Origin: Dipteris shenzhenensis
Taxonomy: Eukaryota > Polypodiophyta > Polypodiopsida > Gleicheniales
Length of the DNA: 64,000 nucleotides
Assembly (NCBI GenBank): GCA_047967505.1
Contig: CM106540.1
Direction: 5' to 3' (one strand)
Part shown: positions 10,826 through 21,435 of the stretch, one piece after another
How positions within the stretch are numbered: position 1 is the stretch's first letter
Layout of the letters: each line of letters opens with the position of its first letter
Notes under the pieces: model-generated
What the model was told of the DNA's origin: nothing
What the model saw: the letters and a program-made list of their open reading frames with translations, nothing else
Database searches by the model: none
Position numbers and translations under genes: made by a program

Positions 10826-12125
10826 ATAAAATGTGAATGAATGATTTACAATCTATTTTCACTTTTTTTACACTTTCTTTTGAATGAAATTTTAATGTTC
10901 TTTCAATAGAATGTCAATGGATGAATATAATGTGAATGAAGAGTTTATAATTTACATTTTCCTATTCTTACACTTTCTTTTCAAAAACAATACTTTATGT
11001 TCCTTTAGGAGAATGTGAATGAATGATTTGCACTTACATTCACTCATTCTTACACTTTTTTTGAAAAAATACTTTATATTCTTCAAAGAATGTGAATGAA
11101 TGATTTGCATTTATATTTACTCATTCAATCCTTTTAAATGAATATTGAATATTATTTTTATAGAATGTGAATGAATGATTTGTAATCTACATTCACTCAT
11201 TCTTACACTTTCTTTTGAAATAATAATTTATATTCTTTTAGGGGAATGTAAATCAATTATTTACACTTACATTCACTCAGTTTTACACTTTCTTTTGAAA
11301 TAATAATTTATATTCTTTTAGAGAATGTGAATGAATGATTTGCACTTACATTCACTCATTCTTACACTTTCTTTTGAATGAATATTGAATATTCTTTCTA
11401 TAGAACGTGAATGCAAATCATTCACTCATTCTTATACTTTCCTTTGAAAGAATAATTTATATTCTTTCAAAGAATGTGAATGAATGATTTGCATTTAGAT
11501 TCACTCATTCTTACACTACCTTTTGAATGAATATTTAATATTCTTTCTATAGAATATAAATGAATGATTTGCATTTACATTTACTCATTCCTATACTTCC
11601 TTTTGAATGAATATTGAATAGTCTTTCAATAGAATATGAATGAATGATTTGTAATTTATATTCATTCATTCTTACACTTTCTATTGGAAAGAATAATTTA
11701 CATTCTTTTAGGAGAATGTGAATGACTGACTTGCATTTACACTCACTTATTCTTATACTTTCTTTGGAATATTCTTTCAATAGAATGTGAATGAATGATT
11801 TGTAATTTACATTCACTCATTCATACACTTTCTTTTAAAAGAATACTTTATATCTTTTAGGAGAATGTGAATAAATGATTTGCATTTACACTCACTTATT
11901 CTTACACTTTCTTTTGAATGAATATTGAACATTCTTTCAATAGAATATGAATGAATGATTTGCAATTTACATTGAATGATGGTTACACATTCTTTCAAAT
12001 GAAAACTTTATTTTCATTGAGTAAAAAGTGTCAAGTGAATGATTTGCAATTTACATTGAATGATGGTTACACATTCTTTCAAATGAAAACTTTATTTTCA
12101 TTGAGTAAAAAGTGTCAAGTGTCAT
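10826..12125. repeat. Minisatellite array A, ~78-bp unit, about 15 copies
   Basis: The units contain GAATGTGAATGAATGATTTG, then TTTACATTCACTCATTCTTA, then TTTCTTTTGAATGAATATT. Unit starts fall near 11010, 11087, 11163, 11244, 11322, 11403, 11471, 11552, 11632, 11712, 11783, 11862 and 11943. Each unit carries an imperfect inverted repeat (GAATGTGAATGA against TCACTCATTC), so it could fold into a hairpin. The last two units, from 11957 and 12041, are essentially identical with an 84-bp period, pointing to recent duplication. It codes for nothing; the open frames inside are products of the repeat. Confidence 0.9.
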
Positions 12126-12188
12126 TGAATGTATATATCTGTAATCTTGTATTCTTGAAAGTCAATTTGGATGTATATTTATTAGTAA

Positions 12189-12429
12189 CACTATATTGGT
12201 GAATTTGGGAATTTCCTAATAGTTTGGGAATCCTAATACGGTTAAGATTTGGCCATATGGTCAAATCTTAACCCCTTAGTCAAAAGTGGAATCCGCCATC
12301 AACACAATATTAGGGAATCCTTTAAAGGCCCAGTTTCAAATAAGGGGTTAAGATTTAGCCACATGGTCAAATCTTAACTCCTTACCTGACGATGGGACTT
12401 GGGAAACTCCCAAATTCTCTAATATAGTG
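12189..12429. mobile_element. MITE with CACTATATT terminal inverted repeats, 241 bp
   Basis: The left end reads CACTATATTGGTGAATTTGG and the right end is its inverse with few mismatches (CACTATATTAGAGAATTTGG on the minus strand). The pairing extends over roughly 28 bases. Inside are two further palindromes, 12240-12273 and 12347-12379, both built on GGTTAAGATTT with a centre of CCATATGG or CCACATGG. The related segment at about 14600-14620 matches the flanks (ATTTATT and TTTCAATTGAAAT) but lacks the element, so it serves as an empty site. There is no coding capacity. CACTA-like ends suggest mobilisation by a CACTA transposase, but the target duplication is not clear. Confidence 0.75.
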
Positions 12430-12513
12430 TTTGGTTTCAATTGAAATATTTATTGTGTCATGTTCCTTTTCCATACACAAGTAGTATTTTGTGTACCGTT
12501 TATTTTTTTACAT

Positions 12514-13735
12514 GCAACTTCAATAGCATGGTGCATAGCAAGATATGTGACAGAGATACGGAAAGTGCATCCCTCAGTCTCTTTCTTGTAGTGTAAATAT
12601 TATGGACACAATTTCACGAGCGGTGCTACGTGCATCAAGAAGCATTTCTTAGGCATTGGTTATGATGTTGAATCTTGTACACAAACTCTGATGTTATTCC
12701 TTTATGCAAAGCATATTTAGAAAAAGTGAAAAGAGTGGTTGATCTAACTTTGATATAAGGAATGCTAGAAGTGCTAATGTTAGCACTGAGGCCAATGAGA
12801 TATTCAAGGAGAAGAGCTAGAAGAGCCATCAAATGTAAGAGATACCTCAGCATGTAATGGGAATCTAGGTTTACAAACAAACGGCTCACAGGTGAGTTTC
12901 TCAGCATGAAAAACGAGGAGATTAGTTATCTATGGAGGATGGTTTTGTTTGATAACAAGTGCATGAAGAGAAATTGAGATGGATGGAAGCATTTATAAAA
13001 AGTGGCATATCATACAATGTCATGAGAGACGAGACGTTCTATCATGCCTTGAAGTCATGTGCTAGACCAAGATTTGTTATGCCACATTATTAAAAAATGA
13101 GAATAAATCATTTTGATAGAGTTAGAAAGACTGTGGCAGATTGTCTATAGAAAAAAATATTGGATTTATTCCTACATATGGGTGCACTCTTAATTTTTAT
13201 ATGGATGGACTAGTAAGTAGGCCAGTCCATTGTTGATAAATCTAGTGTGCATTACTCCCAAGGGAAAAATGTTCTAAAGGACAAAAGTATAGCATATATT
13301 TTTAAAATATATGAAAGAGCAATTTGTAGAATTGGTGGTAGAGACAATGATACTACATTAGTAACAAATAATACATCAAACTATAAGTTTGCGGGTGAGA
13401 TGATCACGGCAGAGTATCCCAAGATTACATGGGTTCCTTGTGGTGCTCATACTCTAAACTTATTTTTGAAAGATATTGGACAATTTCCATTTTTGCAACC
13501 AATGCTACAAGATTCTAATGAGATTGTATGTTTTTTAAAGAGCCATCAATACTTGCATGCAGTATTTAAAGAGCACTCAGTGAAGCAACTACGACAATTT
13601 TCTCAAACTAGATTTGCCACATCTTTTCTTGTGCTTGCTAAATTTTTGGAAGTGTACCAGGCTTTAATCAAGACTATTTTGCTGATAGACGATGGATGAA
13701 CTAGCTTGAGAAGAAGTGTGAGTATACAATACCAG
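12514..13735 (+). pseudogene. hAT transposase remnant (BED finger and DUF659)
   Basis: The BED-type DNA-binding exon is at 12514-12681. It reads SIAWCIARYVTEIRK and, after a TAG, CKYYGHNFTSGATCIKKHF, ending GYDVESC. The second zinc cysteine has become tyrosine. Catalytic-domain sequence follows from about 12880 with many stops. The clearest part is the open frame 13247-13699, with NTSNYKFAGEMI, YPKITWVPCGAHTLNLFLKD and QFSQTRFATSFLVL. These match the DUF659 core of plant hAT transposases (the conserved W-x-PCxAHxxxL stretch). The hAT dimerisation domain is missing. A splice-donor-like CAG/GTAATAG at about 13733 precedes minisatellite array B. Confidence 0.8.
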
Positions 13736-13744
13736 GTAATAGAT

Positions 13745-14535
13745 TTGTAATTTACGTTCACTCATTCTTACACTTTCTTTTGAAAGAATAATTTATATTG
13801 TTTTAGGAGAATGTGAATGAATGATTTGCACTTACATTCACTCATTCTTACACTTTCTTTTGAATGAATATTTTATATTCTTTCAAAGAATGTGAATGAA
13901 TGATTTGCATTTACAGTCACTCATTCTTACACTTTCTTTTGAATGAATATTGAATATTCTTTCTATAGAATGTGAATGAATGAATGATTTTGCATTTACA
14001 TTCACTCATTCTTACACTTTTTCAAGAGATTGCAAATCTCTTGCAAATGAATGATTTCTTATTTACATTCACTCATTCTTACACTTTCTTTTGAAAGAAT
14101 GCTTTATATTCTTTTAGGAGAATGTGAATGAATGATTTGCATTTACACTCACTTATTCTTACACTTTCTTTTGAATGAATATTTAATATTCTTTCAATAG
14201 AATGTGAATGAATGATTTGTACTTTACATTCACTCATTCTTACACTTTCTTTTAGGAGAATTTGAATAAATGATTTACATTTACACTCCCTTATTCGTAC
14301 ACTTTCTTTTGAATGAATGTTGAATATTCCTCTCATATTACTTCAATAGAATGTGAATGAATGATTTGCAATTTACATTCCCTCATGCTTACACATTATT
14401 TTGAATAAAAACTTTATATTCATTGAGGAGACTAAATGAATGAAATACAATTTGCATTTACTCATTCTTACAATTTCTTTTGAATGAATATTTTATATTC
14501 TTTTAAGAGTATGTGAATGAATGGATGAAAGACTC
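13745..14535. repeat. Minisatellite array B, same family as array A
   Basis: About nine to ten copies of the same ~78-bp unit as array A, with starts near 13809, 13887, 13968, 14046, 14121, 14200, 14263 and 14350. The units share GAATGTGAATGAATGATTTG and CATTCACTCATTCTTACACT. The array lies between the DUF659 remnant and a second BED exon. It may occupy an intron of a hAT gene. Confidence 0.88.
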
Positions 14536-14689
14536 AATATTTTTATACTAGTCATTAAATGTATGCATCTATAATCTCGGACTCTTAGAAGTGTTTGAAT
14601 GTATATTTATTGCTTTCAATGAAATATTTTGTATCATGTTCCTTTTGCATACACATGAAATATTTTGTGTGTCATTTATGTTTTTGCAG

Positions 14690-14867
14690 GCAACTTCAAT
14701 AGCATGGTGCACGGCAAGATTTGGCCATATGTAACAGAGATGTGGAAAGTGCATGCCTCAGTCTCTTTCTTGTAGTGTAAATATTATGGACACAATTTCA
14801 CGGGTGGTGCTACTCACATCAAGCAACATTTCTTAAGAATTGGTTATGATATTGAAGCTTGTACTTG
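14690..14867 (+). pseudogene. Second hAT BED zinc-finger exon copy
   Basis: This is a near copy of 12514-12681. It begins after TTTTTGCAG, a good 3' splice site, with codons for SIAWCTAR. Later it reads YYGHNFTGGATHIKQHF and GYDIEAC. Compared with the first copy it has an extra block of about eight bases at TTTGGCCATATG that shifts the frame. The similarity to the first copy extends leftwards to about 14545. No catalytic domain follows, so this is an orphan first coding exon. Confidence 0.75.
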
Positions 14868-16565
14868 TCGCCAATGAGATGATTGGATAGCCATCGGAGC
14901 TTGGATGATGGCCTTGGATCTTGCACTAGCACATGGAGTGGATGATGGAGTGAGGGGTCACTTATAAGGCACTGAAAAGATTGGTGCTTTTCTAAAAAGA
15001 CTACAGATAAGGAGCACTTTGCACAGCCACAGACAGAACGAGTGGGCCACAAAGAAAATATCTAAAGGGATGGTCCCTATTGATGATGGAAAATGCACCA
15101 ATCCACAACTAGATTTTTTCATGCCAATGATGATTTTTGAGACAGCTTATTTAGTTTTCTCGTTGTTATAGGGTGGCTGAACAGTAGCTCCACTCAGTGC
15201 ATGCTTGCTTTTGGAGTAGTGAACTCGATTCTCACGATGGTGCACAACGATCAATAGTAGCTGTGGTACCGAGTTAGTGGAGGCGGTTGATCAATGAATT
15301 GCCATTTTTGCTCTTCTAGAGGTCTTTGGTCATTTGATGGAGCTTAATACTACGCTACTAGACTGTAGTAGCTCGTGGTTGGTAAGGGAACTCATCAAGA
15401 GGGTCACAAAGTTTTTGGCAAGCTCACAGCTCAGCTCGCGCAAGACCTCCTATCGGTGCCATCCAAGTATACATAGATTCGTGGCTAGTAGATCATCGCA
15501 TGAAAGAATTTATAGATTTGTGTGGCAAATTACATGATTAGAATTTCCATACTTTTCTACTGAGAGTAGTAGAGGAGATTGGCGACAGCATATGGGTTCA
15601 CACTGTAGGAATAATAGCTTCTGCCATATTCAAAGCTGAGCATGCACACTAGCAAATGGAAGGACAAACCTAGGAAGCAATAGTTTAGGGAAGGCTCTTC
15701 ATTAGCGTACAAAGAGAAGGGCAGTAGCTGTTCCAACCTTTACAATGAGCATATACAGGGGCGGGTCCAAAAACAAGTTGCTAAAGGTGATTGTCAATCA
15801 GCAAGTCAGCAACAAGGATTGCAAAGGGATACGGGGGCATAGCTCTACATGATATCAACCAGCTACATACATACTTCTCACAAGATAGTGGCTGGATTGC
15901 ATCAATGAAGGATACACAGTCGCATGCATCAGTCATGGCTCTTTAAAAACCATGCTTGTTTTGTTAGGCAACAGATAGTTTCAATCATTGGTAGTTTTGT
16001 GTGCTTGAATTGTTGGAAGTTCATTGCTGTGCACGTAAAATATGTGATATTGCATGTTGGGAAGAGAAGGCAGCTTGGCACTCAGCACAAACTTGTTGTT
16101 GGGGTAGTCTTTACTATAGATCCAAGGCTCTATCCAAGCTCCATTGGCATCTAGTCGATCTTTGGCAAGCAAACCTCTATCTGATCCTACGGGGGGTTCT
16201 ATCTACACTTTCATGGTTGCTTGGACGTTGTGATCTCTATACATTTCAATGATCTTTGTATTTCCAACAATTACTAGAATCCATTGGTACATGGTGTTTT
16301 CTCGGTGTTTTTTCAGTCTATGGTGTTTTGAGTTCATCTTGGGATTGTGTTTCCCCTCGATGTGTTTTCAAACATGACTATTCATCCAGTTATAAAGGTA
16401 TTTCAGTGTAGCTCTGCCAGTCTCATCAATGGTATGAGTAGTTGTAGCTAAGCATTGACATTTTACGTATTGATTTTTTAGTTCATTTGTTTTCTACTTT
16501 CATGATGTTTCCATTTTTTCATTTAAATGAATTATTATGGATAGACTTTTATAGTTCTCTTTATA

Positions 16566-16570
<5 letters not shown>
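14868..16570. other. Spacer without recognised gene
   Basis: Short open frames at 14819-15052 (minus), 15334-15537 and 15924-16252 have no recognisable domain. Direct translation of the plus strand from the BED copy onwards shows frequent stops and no hAT catalytic motif. It may be the unrecognisable remainder of a transposon. Confidence 0.4.

Positions 16571-16622
<52 letters not shown>
16571..16622. repeat. (GT)n microsatellite
   Basis: About 26 uninterrupted GT dinucleotides, followed by short CATA/TATG repeats to about 16640. Length variation between individuals is likely. Confidence 0.98.
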
Positions 16623-16624
<2 letters not shown>

Positions 16625-17172
16625 ATACATACATATGTATGTATTTACGTATATTTTTATAAATTTAGTGGAAAAGAGGTTATTTTAAAATGTGCTCGTC
16701 TTTGCTTAAGATCTCAAATATAAATTAATAGTCTTATTATGATAGCTTAGACTGTGATTTTTTACATTATGACTTTTATTTTTACTTTTAATTTTGATCT
16801 ACTAAGTGAGGTTATTAGTGTCTTCTTTACGGGAGTCTTGTGTTTTATGTTTAAATGTCTTTATTTATTTTTGAATGTTAATGTATATATATATAGTTTA
16901 AGACTATATAGTTCTTTTTATTTATATAAATTTTATATATCCTAGCACTTAGATTTATCATTTCAATGTTTTTTTCAAATTTATGTTATGAAATTTTAAA
17001 ATACATACTATGTAGAAGTTTTTTCATTCATCTTATCTTAGGCTCGTATATATATATATATATATTTATTATTATTATTTTTAAACATATAGACTTTAAG
17101 TTCGCTCATAATAGAATAAGCTATTTTCCTTTATTTTTCTTTCTTCCTTAATCTAAAGGTTGGCTCTAGATT

Positions 17173-17211
<39 letters not shown>

Positions 17212-18560
17212 TCATTCTTAATTGTATGTTTTTATAAATGGTAGAGTCTTTATCCACAGTAAGAAAGTAATGTTTCGTGCTTTGATCAGTAAAAAATGAT
17301 TGAATATAGTCCATAGCCATGATGAAACCTAAGCAATTAACATAGTGGACATTCAAAACATATACTAAATAAGGGGTGTGTTGTCATATTGGAAAATACA
17401 TCATATACAATGACGCCTACATCAAACTATACAACAAAGTGGCATTAGACAAGGTACATTTGATGACGCATAGAATTTGTCACATCTAGTAATATGTCTT
17501 TGCAAAGTCGGATCACATGGCAAGAGAAAAACCAAACAAATGTACACTGGACATAACATCGGTAATTGTAAAATTCGGTATACTTAGTTGTGACATAAAT
17601 AACAACTGGGGAGATGCATTATAAACCTTCCTTCCTAGGGTAACATATATTGTTCTAACAAAAGGTTATTTTGGATGGTGGTACGTTAGTATCTCTCCGT
17701 CAAATAATTATGACAAATTTCACAAAGTTCGATGATTATACTGGGGTATGTATATCAACAACGGTATTTTGATTGACATGTAGATTTTTAGAAATTTTTG
17801 TAAATACAATACTAGAAAAAGAAATTTACCATGTTCAATTGAAATAGCACATGACAATTTGAAGCATTGGATTAGTATACAAAGTAATGCTTAGAATCTG
17901 ATTTGTATTGAATCGCTAAGTTGAATTAAAATTCAACAGTGTAAAGAATTGGTTTGCCTATGTCTTATAAACACACACAAAGCTTACAAAGTTCATTGAG
18001 GTATCCTCTATTGGTCAGTAAGTCAAATGATTCTTTTGAAAAAATCATAAATAAATCATTAAACTAAAACAAATGCACATGGAAGAAGTGTTATGGTTGG
18101 CATACAGACTTGATGTCTTTGGGGTATAATGCAAAGTTTACTGGCCCCTTCCCCAGTTTCCCTGGCATTCTTAGTCATCATATCAGACCGAGAGTTTCAT
18201 AAGCAAGTCCAAGAGCTTGACCTAGATACATTCAAAAATGACCCCGAATCTCCTCAGCTACTACTGGCTCAGCTAGCAACAAAAGATTGGTGCAAACTAT
18301 AGCTCTTGAATTGCACAAATAAAAAAGCTTCACTATAAAGCTAGTGCAGATTCAAAATCAATTTGAAGAGCTGATAATCCAAGATGAGAAACAACAAGAA
18401 CATTTTATGATTACAACTCCCAAGATAATGAAAAGGTTCTTTGAAATACATGGAGTGAACAATGTGTCTTCTACTTATTCAAGGAAAGAGAGATTATTTG
18501 GAGAGACGTATCCTTGCCTAGTGGGCACTCATAGCCTAATAGCTATGGATAATCTCGTGT
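16623..18560. other. Strongly AT-rich DNA with (TA)n tracts
   Basis: It holds (TA)n tracts at about 16880-16895, 17047-17065 and 17172-17212. No open frame has a recognisable domain. The frame at 18344-18562 is polar (QIQNQFEELIIQDEKQQEHF) and vaguely resembles Copia gag vocabulary but cannot be assigned. Confidence 0.5.
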
Positions 18561-18561
18561 A

Positions 18562-18565
<4 letters not shown>

Positions 18566-18592
<27 letters not shown>
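18566..18592. repeat. (GA)n microsatellite
   Basis: About thirteen GA dinucleotides in a row. It lies about 470 bp upstream of the DUF4419 start codon. (GA)n tracts near plant promoters can bind GAGA-binding BBR/BPC factors; a regulatory role here is only a possibility. Confidence 0.9.
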
Positions 18593-18597
<5 letters not shown>

Positions 18598-18870
18598 GGG
18601 CTAGAGATAGAGAGTGGGCATAAATAAAGATTTATATTAATGTTTATTTTAGCATATATTTATATATTTATTTATTCATTTATATTTTTTCCTATATATT
18701 TATATGTATATATATATGTGTGTGTATATATACTAATAATTTCACTCTTAATAAGGGGGTCTTGAAGCTTGAAATTTTAATTCTTTAAATTAAAGAATTT
18801 GTCTAAGATCCCACCTTGAGACCCAACGGAGGAGGTCTCTAGCTTGTCGTTGACGGGTCTGGGTCCGTTT

Positions 18871-18877
18871 TTATAAA
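18871..18877 (+). promoter_or_regulatory. Possible TATA box of the DUF4419 gene
   Basis: TTATAAA lies about 190 bases upstream of the ATG at 19064, in a GC-richer stretch following AT-rich DNA. It would place transcription start near 18900-18910 and give a 5' leader of about 155 bases. There is no direct evidence, and AT-rich DNA makes chance matches common. Confidence 0.35.
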
Positions 18878-19063
18878 AAAGAATAGAACAAAGCAACAAA
18901 CGCACAGTAGGAGGTGGCGATCACTTCCATGCTGGATTACTTGCACTAGAAGCAATGTTGGGTCGTGGGGATTACTTCAGAAAATAGTTTTGTCATTTGG
19001 ACATCTGCTGCCATAGTTCCTCTTCCTCCCCTCAGCCCTTCCTGTAAGCACATCTCCTACACC

Positions 19064-20131
19064 ATGTCTGGTGTTACTTTTAAGGTTGCAGCACATCTTC
19101 CTTCCGTCGTCAGAACTCTCGAAGCTGCCCCCAGTACCCACTTCTTGGCTTCTTTTCAGGAATACAAACAAGAAAGATGCGGCACAGTCCTGCAGGAAAG
19201 CAAGTGTAATTATGGCGACTTTTGCCCAAATGCCAATGGGTTTGTGAACGGGATTATGGCTGCCTACAATGGGCACCACAATCTCGTGATTCGGCCTGAT
19301 GATGTATGGCTGGCAATAGTGACCCAATTCGGACTTTACGTGAACGGAAATGCAGAGGTCATGAGGTCCATGTTTGTGGAGCACGAGGGGAAGAAGGAGC
19401 TCGTAGTTTACGATATCGCAACGCTATTGTCAGCTGACTATGGCAAGTTGGCACAGCAAATGACCGAGGAGCTAAAGAAAAACGTCAAGGATCGTAGCAT
19501 CTGTAATTGGATTCTTCCCAATTTCTCCACCACCACCGATGATGACACCATCGCTGGCAGCGTGGCTATGATGGCAACAATGAAGAATTACTTCAGCTAT
19601 AAGTTTCTTTTGCGGTGTGGGATCCCTCAAGTCACTCTCGCAGGCACTGCACGGGATTGGGAAGGTATTCATAGCCGTATAGACAAACTTGAGAATTATG
19701 GCACAGTTTGCACCAAGTGGGCTCGCATGCTCAAGACGATCACAGCCCAGCTGCTACAAACCAGCAAGGGAAACATTGACCTCAACTTCTGGAGCCAAAT
19801 CTGTCACTACAGTAGCTTTGGATCTGGTAGTTCATGCTTGAGTGGATGGGTTTCTGTCTTCTGTGTGTTCAATAGGGAAGGTACCTGGCAGGCAGACAAC
19901 TTCAGGCTTGGAAACAGGAATCTGGAATTTCCGGTCATAGAAACTGGTGACATAGCTCCTGGTTACCTTACAGTGGATGTGTTAGTTGATGACAACGGAA
20001 TGGAATACAAAACTCTTATGTTTTGTGGTCACATGGGTTATGGCATTGTGGACGACGGGAAGGGGATTGCTCCCAAGCTGTCATGGGCAATTGTTCTCAA
20101 GGAGCAATCCAGCGGGGAAAGCTCCAAGTAG
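19064..20131 (+). CDS. DUF4419-family protein, intact and intronless
   Basis: This 355-residue frame has no stop or intron and is the only complete protein gene seen in the window. The ATG at 19064 sits in a good plant context (ACACCATGTC); the frame is open to 18965 but holds no earlier ATG. It matches DUF4419 throughout: NGFVNGIMAAYNGHHNLVIR (residues 58-77), DDVWLAIVTQFGLYVNGNAE (79-98), ILPNFSTTTDDD (150-161), YKFLLRCGIPQVTL (179-192), DFW-like LNFWSQICHYSSFGSGSS (240-257), LSGWVSVFCVF (259-269) and the C-terminal MFCGHMGYGI (319-328). No signal peptide or membrane helix is seen. The biochemical role of DUF4419 is unknown. The family is, to my knowledge, abundant in fungi and patchy in plants. 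G+C is visibly higher than in the flanks. Origin by lateral transfer or retroposition is inference. Confidence 0.9.
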   Translation: MSGVTFKVAAHLPSVVRTLEAAPSTHFLASFQEYKQERCGTVLQESKCNYGDFCPNANGFVNGIMAAYNGHHNLVIRPDDVWLAIVTQFGLYVNGNAEVMRSMFVEHEGKKELVVYDIATLLSADYGKLAQQMTEELKKNVKDRSICNWILPNFSTTTDDDTIAGSVAMMATMKNYFSYKFLLRCGIPQVTLAGTARDWEGIHSRIDKLENYGTVCTKWARMLKTITAQLLQTSKGNIDLNFWSQICHYSSFGSGSSCLSGWVSVFCVFNREGTWQADNFRLGNRNLEFPVIETGDIAPGYLTVDVLVDDNGMEYKTLMFCGHMGYGIVDDGKGIAPKLSWAIVLKEQSSGESSK

Positions 20132-20172
20132 GCAAAGGGTTGTACTTGTGAACGTGATAAAGACCTCTCTTG

Positions 20173-20305
20173 CTTCCTGTCCATCCCTATCATACTCTCC
20201 AGTGCACAAGTCTGCTTCCTATCCATTCCTATTATACTCTCCAGTCGTATATATGACCGCTACTTCCTGTCCATCCCTATTATACTCTCCAGTCCACAAG
20301 TCGGC
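20173..20305. repeat. Three-copy tandem repeat just downstream of the DUF4419 gene
   Basis: Three copies of CTTCCTGTCCATCCCTATCA followed by TACTCTCCAGT(G/C)CACAAGTC start at 20173, 20215 and 20263, with periods of 42 and 48 bases. The first copy starts 42 bases after the stop codon, so the repeat probably lies in the 3' untranslated region. Confidence 0.85.
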
Positions 20306-21125
20306 CGATTATCCACTGCCATGTTCAACTCCAGCTGACGGGCAACCTTAATAGTTATGTTCTTTGCTGCTTTAATGTCTACATGGAAGAGCATGTGATT
20401 GCTACATTTAGCGTTTTATTAATGTTGACAACTGTAAACATTCTATTGACAGGATTTGCAATCCCTGAACTTATTATTGGATGGCAATGAATTGTTAGAA
20501 GTAGGAGTCTAACTTCTGCAAATTTCCCCTTCCCACTAGAAAGGCTTTCTGCTTCATGGTTCATAAGGGCCCCCATTACATGGGTTTTCTTGTATGTCGC
20601 TCTTTTGTGTGGTTGCCTTCTGAGCGCCTGCGTTTGGTTGTGCGCATGTGTGGAGCTCATGTTTCACGATATCAAGGATTTGTTTCCTATTTCTACGCTT
20701 GTAGGACCTCTTTTTTGTGCCATTAGTTGAAGATGTTCTGCATTTATGATTTCTCTTTTTTTGCATGCTCCTTAATTAATAAGCCTGCAGTATGACATGG
20801 ATCAAAATAGGGAGCTATCTTTTTCTCTCTCTAGTCCGTTATGTATCTATCAATGTGGAAGCATGTCTGAAAGGGGACCATATGTGCTTTCAACTGTAAG
20901 CGAGTGTCAGGAATTTCAACTGTAAGCGAGTGTCAGGAATGTGGGATTGGGTTGCAACTGCCCCCCCTCCGAGGTGTGTATTTTCTGTTCTATTAGTGTT
21001 GGCAAAAGGCTGAGATACAACTGTAATGAAAGGATGTCCCTTCCTGCAGGATGGAGATGGAGAGAGACAGACTGCTCCTCTTCTTCCTGTGCTCAAAGGT
21101 CTGCTGGTCCTCGTGGATCTGCTGG
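20306..21125. other. Downstream region of the DUF4419 gene, no further gene seen
   Basis: No coding region was recognised. A 26-bp exact tandem duplication (TTTCAACTGTAAGCGAGTGT plus six bases) occupies 20888-20939. The gene's poly(A) site probably lies in this stretch but no convincing signal was singled out. Confidence 0.4.
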
Positions 21126-21435
21126 CGGCTTTGGGCTGCTGAGGCAGAAGGCTGGAGATGCTCAAACGTAGGAGGGAGGGCTCCTTGTATAGGCTTTAGT
21201 GCAAAGTCCTTCCTCACGTAGAGTTTGTCAATCCAAAACCTGGCTGAGTCTGTATATCGACAGACTGGCCTGTAAACCCTTAAAACTGGCAGAGGCTGTG
21301 GGCTGTTAAGGCTTCTTAAATGGAGGGAAGGGCTCCTGAAATAAGTTTTAGGGCAAAATCCTTCCATAGACTACCTGAGTTTATAAATCCAGAGACTAGC
21401 TGAGTCTGTATATACACAGACTGGCTGAGGTGGCT
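21126..21435. repeat. Tandem duplication of a ~150-bp segment
   Basis: Two diverged copies lie near 21126-21276 and 21283-21435. Both contain a GGAGGGAAGGGCTCC-like phrase, then TTTTAGTGCAAAGTCCTTCC-like sequence, and GCTGAGTCTGTATATNNACAGACTGGC, which is itself an inverted repeat (GTCTGTATA...ACAGAC). They code for nothing recognisable. Confidence 0.7.

Noticed and set aside
10826-12125. Regularly spaced repeats resembling a CRISPR array
   Set aside because: The whole unit, not just a short repeat, is conserved. Context is a plant nuclear genome with transposons, and there are no cas genes.
18344-18562. 72-codon frame before the (GA)n tract as a gene
   Set aside because: No domain is recognised and it is short. 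At most it is retroelement debris.
18965-19063. Longer N-terminus of the DUF4419 protein from a GTG at 18965
   Set aside because: A plant nuclear gene is expected to start at ATG, and the extra 33 residues show no DUF4419 similarity. The ATG at 19064 has good context.
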